64,000 nt of DNA from Craterilacuibacter sp. RT1T (GCF_023502145.1 NZ_JAMFLI010000007.1:105313-169312); one strand, 5' to 3'. Numbered from the stretch's first letter, positions 29,197 to 38,751 are shown. Notes: generated from the sequence alone by a model not told the origin. Numbers and translations: made by a program.

Positions 29197-29244
29197 TAGC
29201 GCTTTGAGCATGGACTTTGTGTCTGTGCTCTTGCTCTTACTTTT

Positions 29245-29281
29245 AATCCCCGATTCGTGTTGAAAACCCGGGTCGGGGATT
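29245..29281 (+). promoter_or_regulatory. Stem-loop between sdaC and sdaA
   Basis: A 9-bp perfect inverted repeat AATCCCCGA/TCGGGGATT (29245-29253 with 29273-29281) with a 19-base loop that itself contains CCCGGG. No T-run follows, so it is not a standard terminator. It may be an mRNA stability or pause element, or a partial barrier that lets sdaA be expressed separately in the 196-base gap. Confidence 0.4.
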
Positions 29282-29392
29282 GCGCAATTCTATTACTCAA
29301 ACCAGACACGATCGACCCGATCCGGAGCCTAGCCCTGTCGTGGTCGCGGTACGTTTTCCGGGCGCTGCCCGGTTAAGGAAAAAGGACTCATT

Positions 29393-30778
29393 ATGTTCAG
29401 CATGGCGGATATCTACAAAATCGGCGTAGGCCCTTCCAGTTCGCACACCATTGGCCCGATGAAGGCCGGTCATATGTTTCTGGGTACGCTGAAAGAAACC
29501 GGGCATTTCAGCCAGACAAGCCGTATCAAGGTGGATTGCTTTGGCTCGCTGGCTCTGACCGGCAAGGGGCATTGCACCGACCACGCCATTATTCTGGGTC
29601 TGGCCGGCAACCAGCCGGAAACCGTCGATCTGGATGCGGCGCCGGCCATCATTGCCGAAGTCGAATCGCACGGCCGTATCACCCTGGGGCGCACCCAGCA
29701 GAGCGTGGCTTTTGCTCTGGAATTCCATAGCGACAACCTGCCGCGCCACGAAAACGGCATGCAGATCCATGCTTATATCGGTGAAGAACTGGTGCTGTCC
29801 AAAACCTATTACTCCATCGGTGGCGGCTTTATCGTGGACGACGAGCATTTCGAGCAGAGCTCGTGCAGCGACACGCCGGTGCCGCACCACTTCCTGAGCG
29901 CAGCCGATCTGGTTGGGATGTGTGAAGAAAACGGCCTGCCTATCTCCAGCCTGGTGATGGAAAACGAGCTGGCTTTCCATGATGAGCATGAAGTGCGCGC
30001 TCACTTTGCCCGCGTCTGGGAAGTGATGAAGAGCAGCATGGAGCGCGGCATGCGTACCGAAGGCAATCTGCCGGGGCCTATGCGCATTCCGCGCCGTGCG
30101 CCCGCTTTGCATCGCAAGCTGACCGGTATGCTGCAGGTGTCGCAAGATCCGATGAGCGTACTGGACTGGGTCAATATGTACGCGATGGCCATGTCGGAAG
30201 AAAATGCGGCCGGCGGCCGCGTCGTGACTGCGCCAACGAATGGCGCGTGTGGCGTGGTGCCGGCAGTGATGGCTTATTACAACCACTTTATCCAGCCGTT
30301 GAATGACGATACTTGCCTGCGTTTCTTCCTGTCGTCCGGCGCGATCGGTTGCCTGTTCAAGCTGAATGCTTCGATCTCGGGTGCCGAAGTGGGTTGTCAG
30401 GGTGAAATCGGTGTGGCTTGCGCCATGGCCGCAGCCGGTCTGGCCGAGCTGATGGGGGCAAGCCCGGATCAGGTGTGCATGGCGGCAGAAATTGCCATGG
30501 AGCACAATCTGGGCCTGACGTGCGATCCGGTTGCCGGTCAGGTGCAGATTCCTTGCATCGAGCGCAATGCCATTGCCGCGGTCAAGGCGATCAACGCCGC
30601 GCGTATGGCGATGCATCGTACCAGCAGCCCCAAGGTGTCGCTGGACAAGGTCATTGCCGCGATGTACGCCACCGGCAAGGATATGGATGCCAAGTACCGC
30701 GAAACCTCGTGCGGTGGTCTGGCCTTGCAGATCACGGCAGGCGAGAAGCCTGTCGTTTGGATCAAGCAGGCGGCCTGA
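29393..30778 (+). CDS. sdaA: L-serine ammonia-lyase, iron-sulfur type
   Basis: It deaminates L-serine to pyruvate and ammonia using a 4Fe-4S cluster. It has 461 residues in the single-chain form: an N-terminal beta domain beginning MFSMADIYKIGVGPSSSHTIGPM and a C-terminal catalytic domain. The cluster cysteines are probably C335 (EVGCQGEIG), C377 (LTCDPVAG) and C388 (QIPCIERN). The oxygen-labile cluster fits with the FNR-type box upstream of the neighbouring operon. AAGGAAAAAGGA precedes the start, and a terminator follows the stop. Confidence 0.95.
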   Translation: MFSMADIYKIGVGPSSSHTIGPMKAGHMFLGTLKETGHFSQTSRIKVDCFGSLALTGKGHCTDHAIILGLAGNQPETVDLDAAPAIIAEVESHGRITLGRTQQSVAFALEFHSDNLPRHENGMQIHAYIGEELVLSKTYYSIGGGFIVDDEHFEQSSCSDTPVPHHFLSAADLVGMCEENGLPISSLVMENELAFHDEHEVRAHFARVWEVMKSSMERGMRTEGNLPGPMRIPRRAPALHRKLTGMLQVSQDPMSVLDWVNMYAMAMSEENAAGGRVVTAPTNGACGVVPAVMAYYNHFIQPLNDDTCLRFFLSSGAIGCLFKLNASISGAEVGCQGEIGVACAMAAAGLAELMGASPDQVCMAAEIAMEHNLGLTCDPVAGQVQIPCIERNAIAAVKAINAARMAMHRTSSPKVSLDKVIAAMYATGKDMDAKYRETSCGGLALQITAGEKPVVWIKQAA

Positions 30779-30818
30779 GTGCTTACCCTGTAGTGGGTCG
30801 GTTTACAGCCTGCCCTGC

Positions 30819-30855
30819 AAAAACGCCACGCACAAAAGCGTGGCGTTTTTATTTG
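30819..30855. terminator. Terminator between sdaA and the GNAT gene
   Basis: A 12-bp stem AAAAACGCCACG/CGTGGCGTTTTT (30819-30830 with 30839-30850), loop of 8, then ATTT. Symmetric A and T flanks make it bidirectional for the convergent genes. Confidence 0.9.
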
Positions 30856-30872
30856 TCTGCGGCATAGATGGT

Positions 30873-31400
30873 TTAGCGCAGTGCGCGCAGCATGCCTTGT
30901 GCGCCTTGGCCGTAGCAGGCCAGTTTGCCCGGGCGTAAGGGGTAGGGTAAAAAGCCTTGGCGCTTCCAGTAACTGTCCGCGCCCTGTACCGCGACCAGCC
31001 TGGCGCAGTTAAGACCGCGGCGCCGGGCATATTGCAGAACCTTCTCCATCAGGCGTGGCGCGAGACCCTGGCCGCGTGCGGTCTTGGTCAGCGCCATATC
31101 GTGCAGGAATAAGGTATCGCAGTGCTCGGGTAGTGCCGGCAGCGGTGTGTCCAGTGCGGGCGGTTGTTCTCCATGCCATGGGTGAGCAAACAGGTAGCCA
31201 TGTACACGGCCGTTTTCTTCGGCTACCCAGCAGGTATCGGGTGACAGGCGCTGGCGTGAAGCCAGGGCAGCGTGGCTTTCGATCAGCTCGTCGCGGTAGC
31301 ATTGTGCCTGCACGGCAAGAACCGCATCGATATCGCTTGCGCGCATCGCGCGCAGCATGAGTGCGCCGGATGTACGGGCGGCTTGAGTCTGGCTTGGCAT
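30873..31400 (-). CDS. GNAT-family N-acetyltransferase
   Basis: A 175-residue GCN5-related acetyltransferase. The family fold is recognisable from LRAMRASDIDAVLAVQAQCY near residue 16, the beta4 strand LFLHDMALTKTARGQGLAPRLMEKVL (acetyl-CoA loop R/Q-x-x-G-x-G/A around 105-115) and ADSYWKRQGFLPYP near the end. The substrate cannot be predicted; it stands alone, convergent with sdaA. Confidence 0.8.
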   Translation of the reverse strand: MPSQTQAARTSGALMLRAMRASDIDAVLAVQAQCYRDELIESHAALASRQRLSPDTCWVAEENGRVHGYLFAHPWHGEQPPALDTPLPALPEHCDTLFLHDMALTKTARGQGLAPRLMEKVLQYARRRGLNCARLVAVQGADSYWKRQGFLPYPLRPGKLACYGQGAQGMLRALR

Positions 31401-31612
31401 GGTATGGAGGGTGCGGTCGGTGCCGCAGCGAATATTTTGTATACAGTCAGCGCAAGATTGTCGCGATGCAGCATAGCTTCGTCAAGATTGGGTGTGTCCA
31501 GTCTCTTCCTCGAAGGGAGGGCTTGCGTATTTCCTCCGTCCCTCCTTGGGTGTTGCGTTTTGGCTTGTGTTTGGCGAGTGCTCGATCTGGCCTGGTGGCT
31601 TCAGGCATAAGG
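31401..31612. other. Gap upstream of the GNAT gene
   Basis: About 210 bases with no convincing coding frame. It should hold the - strand promoter of the GNAT gene; I see no clear consensus pair. The short open frames across it lack ribosome sites and protein-like composition. Confidence 0.4.
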
Positions 31613-31634
31613 CAAAACCCCCGCTTGCGGGGGC
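31613..31634 (-). terminator. Terminator of the small secreted protein gene
   Basis: On the - strand CCCCCGC-AA-GCGGGGG is followed by TTTT, a compact GC stem with a T-run. It lies about 50 bases beyond the stop of the small gene at 31686-31940. Confidence 0.8.
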
Positions 31635-31685
31635 TTGGGTGATTTTAAAGTGCACGCAGAGGGCGTGCGTGATGGCGTGTCCGCT

Positions 31686-31940
31686 TTAGTTGCTTTGATA
31701 GTCCTGCGGATGGGCTTTGATGACCTCGCCTGCTGCCGCATCCTGTGCGGCGCGTTCGGCATCGCTTAGTGCCGGGGCTTGATAAAGCCCTGAGTTGTGG
31801 CGTGCATGGAAGTTATCTGCGCCTCCTCCATTGCGTTCATGGTGGGAGGGTGTGTGATGGCTGCTGCTATCGTCTGCAAAAACCTGACTGCCGGTGATGG
31901 CCAGTGTTGCGGCGAGTAGCAGGGAGGGGAGCTGTCTCAT
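31686..31940 (-). CDS. Small secreted, His-rich hypothetical protein
   Basis: An 84-residue protein with a clear signal peptide (MRQLPSLLLAATLAITGSQVFA, cleavage before DDSSSHH). The mature part is about 62 residues, polar, with six histidines near its N-terminus (SHHTPSHHERNGGGADNFHARH) and no cysteine. GGAGAACAAC precedes the ATG and a terminator follows, so it is very likely a real gene. I do not recognise the family. The histidine cluster could bind metal, but that is a guess. Confidence 0.7.
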   Translation of the reverse strand: MRQLPSLLLAATLAITGSQVFADDSSSHHTPSHHERNGGGADNFHARHNSGLYQAPALSDAERAAQDAAAGEVIKAHPQDYQSN

Positions 31941-32078
31941 GTTGTTCTCCTTGTCTACCGTTGGCGAATGGCATTTGCCAATCCGTAGACTGGCAGACGC
32001 CAGCTACTAAGACAGGGTGTAGCGGGCTTGGTTCTTTGGCTTGGGGTGTGGGTGTTGTTTTTGGCAGCGGCGGGCATG

Positions 32079-32114
32079 AAAAAAGCCGCTATCCCGAAGG
32101 AAGCGGCTTTTTTC
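32079..32114. terminator. Terminator downstream of tRNA-Met
   Basis: AAAAAAGCCGCT / AGCGGCTTTTTT stem (32079-32090 with 32102-32113), loop of 11. It lies 9 bases beyond the tRNA 3' end on the - strand and can work in both directions. Confidence 0.88.
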
Positions 32115-32122
32115 TGAATGGG

Positions 32123-32199
<77 letters not shown>

Positions 32200-32248
32200 A
32201 CGCGGTCACTTCGCTGCGGTGTTTCTGTGTTGCGTCGAAGTGGGGCGA

Positions 32249-32277
32249 ACTATACCGGCCTCCCTTTTTTCTGTCAA
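32249..32277 (-). promoter_or_regulatory. Promoter of tRNA-Met
   Basis: On the - strand a consensus -35 TTGACA (32272-32277), a 17-bp spacer and TATAGT (32249-32254, 5 of 6), followed by a GC-rich discriminator (TCGCCCC). Such discriminators are typical of stringently controlled stable-RNA promoters. The start would be about 45-50 bases before the tRNA 5' end. Confidence 0.85.
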
Positions 32278-32375
32278 CACCTTGGGCGAAGAAAAATGCA
32301 ATTCATGCCGCGCATCCACCTTTTTCAGTGGCTTGTGTGACGATAAATTGCCATAAATTCAAAGTCTTGGGCTGT

Positions 32376-33530
32376 TTATAGCGTATGGCAGCGATCGCCA
32401 TGAATCAGGCCGCGCCAGTCTATGCTGATGCCGCGACCGAAGCCGATCACCTTGAATAGTTCGCCCATTTCTGCCGGCGAGCACAGTTTTTGTACGGCGG
32501 CAGACTGTGGTACGTAGTGGCGGACGTCTTCCGGGTCGAGTAAGGCGAGCTCGTCGGTGATGCCGGCGCTGAGCAGGAACTGGGCCTGGCTGGTATAGCC
32601 GATCAGATCCAGGCCGGCTGCCAGGCCGGTTTCGGCGATGGCAGTAAAGTCGACATGGCAGGTCAGGTCCATCAGGCCGGGCAGGTAGAAAGGGTCGGTC
32701 ACGGTGTGGTGGCGGTAGTGGCCGATCAGGGTGCCCATATGGCGCTGCGGATGATAGTACTCGTGTGCCGGAAAACCGTAGTCGATAAACAGCAAGGCAC
32801 CGCGGGTCAGCCGTTCGCCCAGGGTGCGGATAAAGGCGCGGTTGGCCAGGCTGATTTCACTGCTGTAGCCGGCAATGGCGGGTATCAGGGCCTGCGCAAG
32901 CTCGGTCAGGGCCGGGTCCTGCAGTGCGCGCTCGGCCAGCACAAACTGGCCGTCTTTCAGGCTGACACCGCGCAGGCTGACGTTCTGGCCATTATGCAGC
33001 AGCAGCTCGCACGGCATGGCATCCAGGACTTCGTTGCCGATTACGATGCCATCCAGCGTGTCCGGCAGCGTGCTTAACCAGCTTACCTTGTCCAGCAAAT
33101 GCGGCAGGCGCTCGCGCAGCAGGGTTTGTTGGCGCTCGATCAGGTCGGCCGACAAATCGATAATGATATAGCGCAGAGGCAGGGCATCCAGTTGCTCCAG
33201 CTTTTGCAGGATGTCGGCCGCAAGCTTGCCGGTGCCGGCACCAAACTCATAGATGACGCCAGCGGTTTGCGGCAACAGTTCGGCGATTTGCCGCGCCAGC
33301 GTCGCGCCGAACAGCGCGCTCATTTCCGGTGCGGTGGTGAAGTCGCCGGCGGCGCCCAGTTTGGCGCTGCCCGCCGCGTAGTAGCCAAGGCCGGGCGCGT
33401 ACAGTGCCAGTTCCATATAGCGCGAGAAGGGAATCCAGCCGCCGGCGGCGGCTATTTCGGCGGCAATCTGTTGTGACAGAGCTTCGCTGGTGGCAAGAGC
33501 TTCGGCGCTGGCTTGGGGAAGGCTGGTCAT
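32376..33530 (-). CDS. MidA/NDUFAF7-type SAM-dependent methyltransferase
   Basis: A DUF185-family protein; the eukaryotic member NDUFAF7 methylates an arginine of a complex I subunit, while bacterial targets are unclear. It has 384 residues. FGAGTGKLAADILQKL (near 95-112) is the SAM-binding glycine loop, and GDFTTAPEMSALFGATLARQ and IGNEVLDAMPCELL are family landmarks. The ATG at 33530 is preferred to an upstream TTG nine bases earlier. It is divergent from folM with about 90 bases between. Confidence 0.85.
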   Translation of the reverse strand: MTSLPQASAEALATSEALSQQIAAEIAAAGGWIPFSRYMELALYAPGLGYYAAGSAKLGAAGDFTTAPEMSALFGATLARQIAELLPQTAGVIYEFGAGTGKLAADILQKLEQLDALPLRYIIIDLSADLIERQQTLLRERLPHLLDKVSWLSTLPDTLDGIVIGNEVLDAMPCELLLHNGQNVSLRGVSLKDGQFVLAERALQDPALTELAQALIPAIAGYSSEISLANRAFIRTLGERLTRGALLFIDYGFPAHEYYHPQRHMGTLIGHYRHHTVTDPFYLPGLMDLTCHVDFTAIAETGLAAGLDLIGYTSQAQFLLSAGITDELALLDPEDVRHYVPQSAAVQKLCSPAEMGELFKVIGFGRGISIDWRGLIHGDRCHTL

Positions 33531-33617
33531 AATGGGCAATCCTGTTCAATATAACGGGATTGTCGGTCAATCCCGCGTGCATGAGAAGGGTGTGGCCATG
33601 AATCAAGGGGCGCAGGA

Positions 33618-34358
33618 ATGGATACCAAGGTTGTTCTGATTACGGGCGCGGCGCGGCGGGTGGGGGCGGGGATTGCCCGTCACCTGCATGCGCGCGGTGC
33701 GTCTTTGCTGCTGCATTATCACCAGTCGGAAGCCGATGCCTGGCGTTTGGCGGGGGAGCTGAATGCCCAACGTCCGGGTTCGGTGCAGTTGGCGCAGGCC
33801 GATTTGCAGGATACGGCACGCTTGCCCGAGCTGGTGGCAGCGGCCATTTCGGCTTTCGGCCATCTGGACGGGCTGGTGAATAATGCGTCCGGTTTTTACC
33901 CGACGGCGGCGGGTGCCATCGAAGAGGCGGACTGGGACAGCCTGATGGGCTCCAATCTCAAGGCGCCGCTGTTTCTGGCTCAGGCTGCGCTGCCTTATTT
34001 GCGCCAGAGTTCGGGTGCCATTGTCGGCATTGTCGACATTCACGCCGAGCGTCCGATGCCGCGCCATGTGGTGTATAGCCTGGCCAAGGCCGGCCATGCC
34101 CAGCTGATCCGTTCGCTGGCGCTGGAGCTGGCTCCGCATGTGCGGGTGAACGGCGTGTCGCCCGGCGTGAATCTGTGGCCGGAGACCGATCTGTCGTTTG
34201 ATAGTGCCGAGCGGCGCGAGATCGAAAGCCGCATTCCCCTGGCGCGTACCGGGGTGCCGGATGATATCGCGCGGGCCGTGGGCTTTTTGCTGTTTGATGC
34301 GACCTATGTCACCGGCCAGATTCTGGCAGTTGATGGCGGGCGCAGCATCGTGTTGTAG
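33618..34358 (+). CDS. folM: Pteridine reductase / dihydromonapterin reductase-like SDR
   Basis: A short-chain dehydrogenase that reduces pterins (dihydromonapterin or dihydrobiopterin), with side activity on dihydrofolate. It has 246 residues. TGAARRVG at 10-16 is the pteridine-reductase form of the Rossmann motif (TGxxxRxG with arginine), with NNASGF at 88-93, D140 and the catalytic pair Y153/K157. It is divergent from the MidA-like gene and precedes ttcA by about 115 bases. Confidence 0.85.
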   Translation: MDTKVVLITGAARRVGAGIARHLHARGASLLLHYHQSEADAWRLAGELNAQRPGSVQLAQADLQDTARLPELVAAAISAFGHLDGLVNNASGFYPTAAGAIEEADWDSLMGSNLKAPLFLAQAALPYLRQSSGAIVGIVDIHAERPMPRHVVYSLAKAGHAQLIRSLALELAPHVRVNGVSPGVNLWPETDLSFDSAERREIESRIPLARTGVPDDIARAVGFLLFDATYVTGQILAVDGGRSIVL

Positions 34359-34472
34359 GCGGGCAGGGAGCGCAGTCGTTTCCGCCTGTGTCCATTGTTG
34401 TGGGCAGAGGTGGCGCGAGGGGGGCGTTTGGCGGTAAAATCGCCGGATTTTCAGTCCCTTAGCCCTACCCTC

Positions 34473-35426
34473 ATGCCCGAACATATCGCCGTTGCCGACA
34501 AGAAAGCCGAAAAGGCCGCCTACGAGGGCAATAAGCTCACCAAGCGTTTGCGCCACCATGTGGGTGACGCGATCAACGATTTTAATATGATAGAAGCGGG
34601 CGACCGGGTCATGGTCTGCCTGTCCGGCGGCAAGGACAGTTTTGCCCTGCTCGACATTCTGCTGGGCTTGCAAAAATCCGCACCGATTGATTTTTCCATC
34701 GTGGCGGTCAATCTCGACCAGAAACAGCCGGGCTTCCCCGCGCATGTGCTGCCTGCCTATCTTGAATCCATCGGGGTCGAGTACCGCATTGTCGAGGAAG
34801 ATACCTACTCCATCGTGAAGCGGGTGATTCCGGAGGGCAAGACCACATGCAGCCTGTGTTCGCGCCTGCGTCGCGGCGTGCTGTACCGTGTGGCCGAAGA
34901 GCTGGGCGCGACCAAGATCGCGCTGGGCCACCACCGCGACGATATGCTGCACACCCTGTTCCTCAATATGTTCTATGGCGGCAAGCTCAAATCCATGCCG
35001 CCCAAGCTGGTGTCGGACAACGGCAAGCATATGGTGATCCGTCCGCTGGCTTATTGCCGCGAAAAGGATCTGGAACGCTATGCCGAACTGCGCGCCTTCC
35101 CCATCATCCCGTGCAATCTGTGTGGCTCGCAGCCCAATCTGCAGCGCCAGGTGGTCAAGGAAATGGTCAACGACTGGGACAAGCGCTTCCCGGGCCGGGT
35201 CGAAACCATGTTTACCGCCATGCAGAACGTGGTGCCTTCGCATCTGGCCGACGCCAAGCTGTTCGACTTTGCCGGCCTGAAAGTGGGCGATGCGCTGGTC
35301 GAGGGCGATACCGCTTTTGACAAGGAAGAGTTTACCGATCCGCGTCCGCTGGACGAAGACGGCAAGCCGCGCCGGGCTTTCAGTATTCTCGACTCGCGGG
35401 CCAAGGAGAATGCTTGTGGCGGGTAA
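34473..35426 (+). CDS. ttcA: tRNA 2-thiocytidine synthetase TtcA
   Basis: TtcA thiolates C32 of certain tRNAs using ATP and an Fe-S cluster. It has 317 residues with the PP-loop SGGKDS at 51-56 and CxxC pairs C126/C129 ([12 protein letters not shown]) and C214/C217 (IPCNLCGSQ) as cluster ligands. The ATG at 34473 is chosen: the frame upstream contains no conserved residues. The 3' end overlaps the next gene by 11 bases. Confidence 0.95.
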   Translation: MPEHIAVADKKAEKAAYEGNKLTKRLRHHVGDAINDFNMIEAGDRVMVCLSGGKDSFALLDILLGLQKSAPIDFSIVAVNLDQKQPGFPAHVLPAYLESIGVEYRIVEEDTYSIVKRVIPEGKTTCSLCSRLRRGVLYRVAEELGATKIALGHHRDDMLHTLFLNMFYGGKLKSMPPKLVSDNGKHMVIRPLAYCREKDLERYAELRAFPIIPCNLCGSQPNLQRQVVKEMVNDWDKRFPGRVETMFTAMQNVVPSHLADAKLFDFAGLKVGDALVEGDTAFDKEEFTDPRPLDEDGKPRRAFSILDSRAKENACGG

Positions 35427-36216
35427 GGCATGCCATCCCTTTCGTCGCCGCGTGCGTGCGGCCATAGACGAGATGCCGGAGGTGGAAATTTCCGAGTCGG
35501 GCAATATCCGCTCGCTGCATCTGGGCTCGGAAACGGTGCAAAGCTCGATGAATTTGGACGAGCCGGCCGATCTGGTCTTGAGTTATACCCGGGCGATGAT
35601 GGGCTTTTTGCTGTTTGGCGAGGAGCCGCAGCACATTCTGCAGATCGGTCTGGGCGGCGGTTCGATTACCCGCTTTATCGACGAGTATCTGCCCAATGCC
35701 CGCTCGCTGGTGGTCGAGATCAATCCGCAGGTGATCGCGGTGGCGCGTGCCTTTTTCCAGATGCCGGAGGAGGGCGAGTATTTCGAGATCATCGAGGCCG
35801 ATGGCGCCGACTATGTGAAGATTTTCCGCGAGTCGACCGACGCCATTCTGGTCGACGGTTTTGACGGCGTGCAGATTGTCGATGCGCTGACCACCGAAGA
35901 CTTCTTTATGGATTGCCGGCGGGCCTTGTCGCCCAATGGCGTGTTCGTTGCCAACTGGTGGAGTGGCGACAAGCGCTATCAGGCTTTCCTCGAGCGGCTG
36001 CTGGAGGTGTTCGAAGGGCGGGTGATCGAGCTGCCGTCGGCCAGTCACGGCAATGTGGCGGTGATGGCCTTCCGCCAGAGTCCGCATCCGGTGAGCTGGG
36101 ATGCGCTGGAGTTTCGTGCCGATCAGCTTGAGTGCCGCTACGGCATTGAGTTTGGCGATTTCGTGCGCCGCATCAAGGAGTGCAATTTGCACTCTGCCGG
36201 GCGCTTGCTGATATAG
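35416..36216 (+). CDS. Spermidine-synthase-like methyltransferase-fold protein
   Basis: 266 residues with a spermidine synthase fold: [15 protein letters not shown] is the decarboxy-SAM/SAM glycine loop, [16 protein letters not shown] the acidic loop, and [16 protein letters not shown] the next strand. The segment that in true SpeE carries the DSTDP-type catalytic aspartate reads [15 protein letters not shown], so aminopropyl transfer is doubtful. GTG at 35416, 7 bases after AAGGAG, is preferred; it lies inside the ttcA 3' end, indicating coupling. Such orphan paralogues are common in betaproteobacteria and uncharacterised as far as I know. Confidence 0.7.
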   Translation: MAGKACHPFRRRVRAAIDEMPEVEISESGNIRSLHLGSETVQSSMNLDEPADLVLSYTRAMMGFLLFGEEPQHILQIGLGGGSITRFIDEYLPNARSLVVEINPQVIAVARAFFQMPEEGEYFEIIEADGADYVKIFRESTDAILVDGFDGVQIVDALTTEDFFMDCRRALSPNGVFVANWWSGDKRYQAFLERLLEVFEGRVIELPSASHGNVAVMAFRQSPHPVSWDALEFRADQLECRYGIEFGDFVRRIKECNLHSAGRLLI

Positions 36217-36239
36217 GGCATCGCCAGACACGCTGTTTC

Positions 36240-36268
36240 CAGCCCCGCGCATGTGTCGCGGGGCTTTG
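36240..36268 (+). terminator. Terminator before the glycan locus
   Basis: AGCCCCGCG/CGCGGGGCT stem (36241-36249 with 36258-36266), 8-base loop, then TTGTGT. A strong GC stem with a short T-tail, closing the ttcA unit. Confidence 0.8.
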
Positions 36269-36273
36269 TGTAT

Positions 36274-36303
36274 CTGATGCCGTGCGCAATAAGCGCGTAT
36301 AAT
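36274..36303 (+). promoter_or_regulatory. Promoter of the glycan operon
   Basis: A perfect TATAAT (36298-36303) lies just after the terminator, with only a weak -35 (CTGATG, 18-bp spacing). The start would be about 70 bases before wbpA. From here to 48377 all genes run the same way, with mostly overlapping or near-adjacent ends, so this may drive the whole locus. Confidence 0.6.
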
Positions 36304-36379
36304 CTCGCGTTTTAAAGCAGGCAGCCGGGCGAGGCTATGCGCTGCCTGCAGGCTGGTTTACGTCTTTCCGGGGTTTCTC

Positions 36380-37687
36380 GTGCACAAACAACAGTTTCTC
36401 TCGCGCATCGCCGACAAGTCGGCTGTTATCGGTATCGTCGGTCTGGGCTATGTCGGCCTGCCTTTGATGCTGCGTTTTGCCGAAGTCGGCTATAAAGTCA
36501 TCGGTTACGACATCGATCAGGGCAAAGTTGACGCCCTGATGAACGGCCAAAGTTATATCGAACACATTCCGGCAACCAGCATTCAGGGCGCGCTGCTGGA
36601 TGGTTTTGAGGCCACTTCCGATTTTGTTCGTGCCTCCGAGGCCGATGCGCTGATTCTGTGCGTGCCGACCCCGCTGAATAAATATCGCGAGCCCGATCTC
36701 AGCTTCGTGATCAATACCATCGATTCACTGGTGCCTTATTTGCGCGCCGGCCAACTGGTATCGCTGGAGTCGACTACCTATCCGGGTACCACCGACGAAG
36801 AGTTGCTGCCGCGCATCGAGTCGCGCGGCTTCACCGTTGGCGAAGACGCCTTTCTGGTGTTTTCGCCCGAGCGTGAAGACCCGGGTAATCCGGACTTCAG
36901 CACCCGCACCATTCCCAAGGTGTGCGGCGGCGTGACCCCCGCCTGCCAGGAAATCGGCGTGGCGCTGTATGGCGCGGTAATCGACACCGTCGTGCCGGTG
37001 TCCAGTACCCGCGCGGCCGAAATGACCAAGCTGCTGGAAAACATCCACCGTGCGGTCAATATCGGTCTGGTGAACGAGATGAAGATCGTCGCCGATAAAA
37101 TGGGCATCGATATTCATGAAGTCATCCGCGCCGCCGCGACCAAGCCGTTCGGCTTCGTGCCCTACTATCCGGGCCCGGGTCTGGGCGGGCACTGCATCCC
37201 GATCGATCCCTTCTATCTGACTTGGAAGGCGCGCGAGTATGGCGTCAATACCCGCTTTATCGAGCTGGCCGGCGAAGTGAACTCCGGTATGCCGGACTGG
37301 GTGGTGGCCAAGGTTGCCTCCGCGCTGAATAGCCGCAAGAAGGCGATCAATGGCAGCCGCGTGCTGGTGCTGGGCATTGCCTACAAGAAGAACGTCGATG
37401 ATATGCGCGAAAGCCCATCGGTATTCCTGATGGAAAAACTGCGCGATCTGGGCGCCGAGATCAGTTACAGCGACCCGCATGTGCCGGTTTTCCCCAAGAT
37501 GCGCGAGCACCACTTTGATCTGGCCAGCGTCACCTTGTCGCCCGAAGTCATTGCCGCTTACGACTGCATTTTGCTGGCCACCGATCATGACCGTTTCGAC
37601 TACGCCATGCTCAAGGAACACGCCCAGCTGATTATCGACAGCCGCGGCAAGTTCCTCGACCCCGCCGACCATATCGTTAAGGCCTGA
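36380..37687 (+). CDS. wbpA: UDP-N-acetylglucosamine 6-dehydrogenase
   Basis: It oxidises UDP-GlcNAc to UDP-GlcNAcA, the first step to UDP-2,3-diacetamido-2,3-dideoxyglucuronate. It has 435 residues: N-terminal Rossmann domain ([13 protein letters not shown], 18-30), catalytic cysteine C272 in [14 protein letters not shown], and the C-terminal UDP-binding domain with [18 protein letters not shown]. The start is GTG at 36380. The [15 protein letters not shown] form is typical of the WbpA/Vi branch rather than UDP-glucose dehydrogenase. It is followed by wbpB after 2 bases. Confidence 0.92.
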   Translation: MHKQQFLSRIADKSAVIGIVGLGYVGLPLMLRFAEVGYKVIGYDIDQGKVDALMNGQSYIEHIPATSIQGALLDGFEATSDFVRASEADALILCVPTPLNKYREPDLSFVINTIDSLVPYLRAGQLVSLESTTYPGTTDEELLPRIESRGFTVGEDAFLVFSPEREDPGNPDFSTRTIPKVCGGVTPACQEIGVALYGAVIDTVVPVSSTRAAEMTKLLENIHRAVNIGLVNEMKIVADKMGIDIHEVIRAAATKPFGFVPYYPGPGLGGHCIPIDPFYLTWKAREYGVNTRFIELAGEVNSGMPDWVVAKVASALNSRKKAINGSRVLVLGIAYKKNVDDMRESPSVFLMEKLRDLGAEISYSDPHVPVFPKMREHHFDLASVTLSPEVIAAYDCILLATDHDRFDYAMLKEHAQLIIDSRGKFLDPADHIVKA

Positions 37688-37689
37688 TC

Positions 37690-38748
37690 ATGCACGCTTA
37701 CGAAACCATTACCGATCGCAAGATCCGTTTTGCCCTGGTCGGCTGTGGCCGCATCGCGCAAAACCATTTCGCTTCGCTGGAGCAGCACGCCGACCGGGCC
37801 GAGATTGTCGACGTGTGCGATATCCGTCCCGAGGCGCTGCAAGCGGCGGTGACGCGTACCGGCGCGCGCGGCCATGCCGATTTGAAAAGCCTGCTCTCCA
37901 GCAGCAATGCCGACATCGTGATCCTGACCACGCCTTCCGGCCTGCATCCGGCCCAGAGCATAGACTGCTCCGAGGCGGGCTTTCATGTGATGACGGAAAA
38001 GCCGATGGCGACGCGCTGGGAAGACGGCCTGGAGATGGTGAAAGCCGCCGACAAGGCCGGCAAGCGCATGTTTGTGGTCAAGCAGAACCGCCGCAATGCC
38101 ACCTTGCAGCTTTTGAAGCGCGCGATGCAGGAAAAGCGTTTCGGCCGTATCTATATGGTCAACGTCAATGTGTTCTGGACCCGTCCGCAGGACTACTACG
38201 ACTCGGCCGCCTGGCGCGGCACTTGGGAGTTTGACGGTGGCGCCTTTATGAACCAGGCCAGCCACTATGTGGATCTGCTGGACTGGCTGATCGGCCCGGT
38301 CGAGAGCGTACAGGCCTATACCGCTACGCTGGCGCGCAATATCGAGGTGGAAGACACCGGCACGGTCAGCGTCAAATGGCGCTCGGGTGCCTTGGGCAGC
38401 ATGAATGTCACCATGCTCACCTACCCGAAAAACCTGGAAGGCTCGATCACCATTCTGGGCGAGAAGGGCTCGGTGCGCGTGGGCGGTCTGGCGGTCAATG
38501 AAATCCAGCACTGGGAGTTCGACACGCCGCATGCGATGGATGGCGAGATTGGCGACGTCAGCTACGCCACCACCAGCGTGTACGGTTTTGGCCATCCGCT
38601 GTACTACGACAACGTGATCAAGGTCATGCGCGGCGAAGCCGAGCCGGAAACCGATGGCCGTGAAGGCCTGAAGTCGCTGGAACTGTTGATCGCCATGTAT
38701 TTGTCGGCGCGCGACGGCCGCCGCGTCAGCCTGCCGCTGGACTATTAA
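37690..38748 (+). CDS. wbpB: UDP-GlcNAcA 3-oxidase, Gfo/Idh/MocA family
   Basis: It oxidises C3 of UDP-GlcNAcA to the 3-keto sugar, with NAD recycled by 2-oxoglutarate in the characterised enzyme. It has 352 residues: Rossmann segment FALVGCGRIAQNHF (near 14-27), the family EKP motif in MTEKPMATRW near 98-102, and a C-terminal alpha/beta domain with GGAFMNQASHYVDLLDWL. Its immediate placement after wbpA supports the assignment. A LysE-type gene interrupts the set before wbpD. Confidence 0.9.
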   Translation: MHAYETITDRKIRFALVGCGRIAQNHFASLEQHADRAEIVDVCDIRPEALQAAVTRTGARGHADLKSLLSSSNADIVILTTPSGLHPAQSIDCSEAGFHVMTEKPMATRWEDGLEMVKAADKAGKRMFVVKQNRRNATLQLLKRAMQEKRFGRIYMVNVNVFWTRPQDYYDSAAWRGTWEFDGGAFMNQASHYVDLLDWLIGPVESVQAYTATLARNIEVEDTGTVSVKWRSGALGSMNVTMLTYPKNLEGSITILGEKGSVRVGGLAVNEIQHWEFDTPHAMDGEIGDVSYATTSVYGFGHPLYYDNVIKVMRGEAEPETDGREGLKSLELLIAMYLSARDGRRVSLPLDY

Positions 38749-38751
38749 GCG

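Noticed and set aside
33603..35504. A 633-codon - strand open frame over folM and ttcA
   Set aside because: It is a shadow of two confidently identified genes. It is rich in His, Gln and Arg, typical of antisense translations of GC-rich coding DNA.
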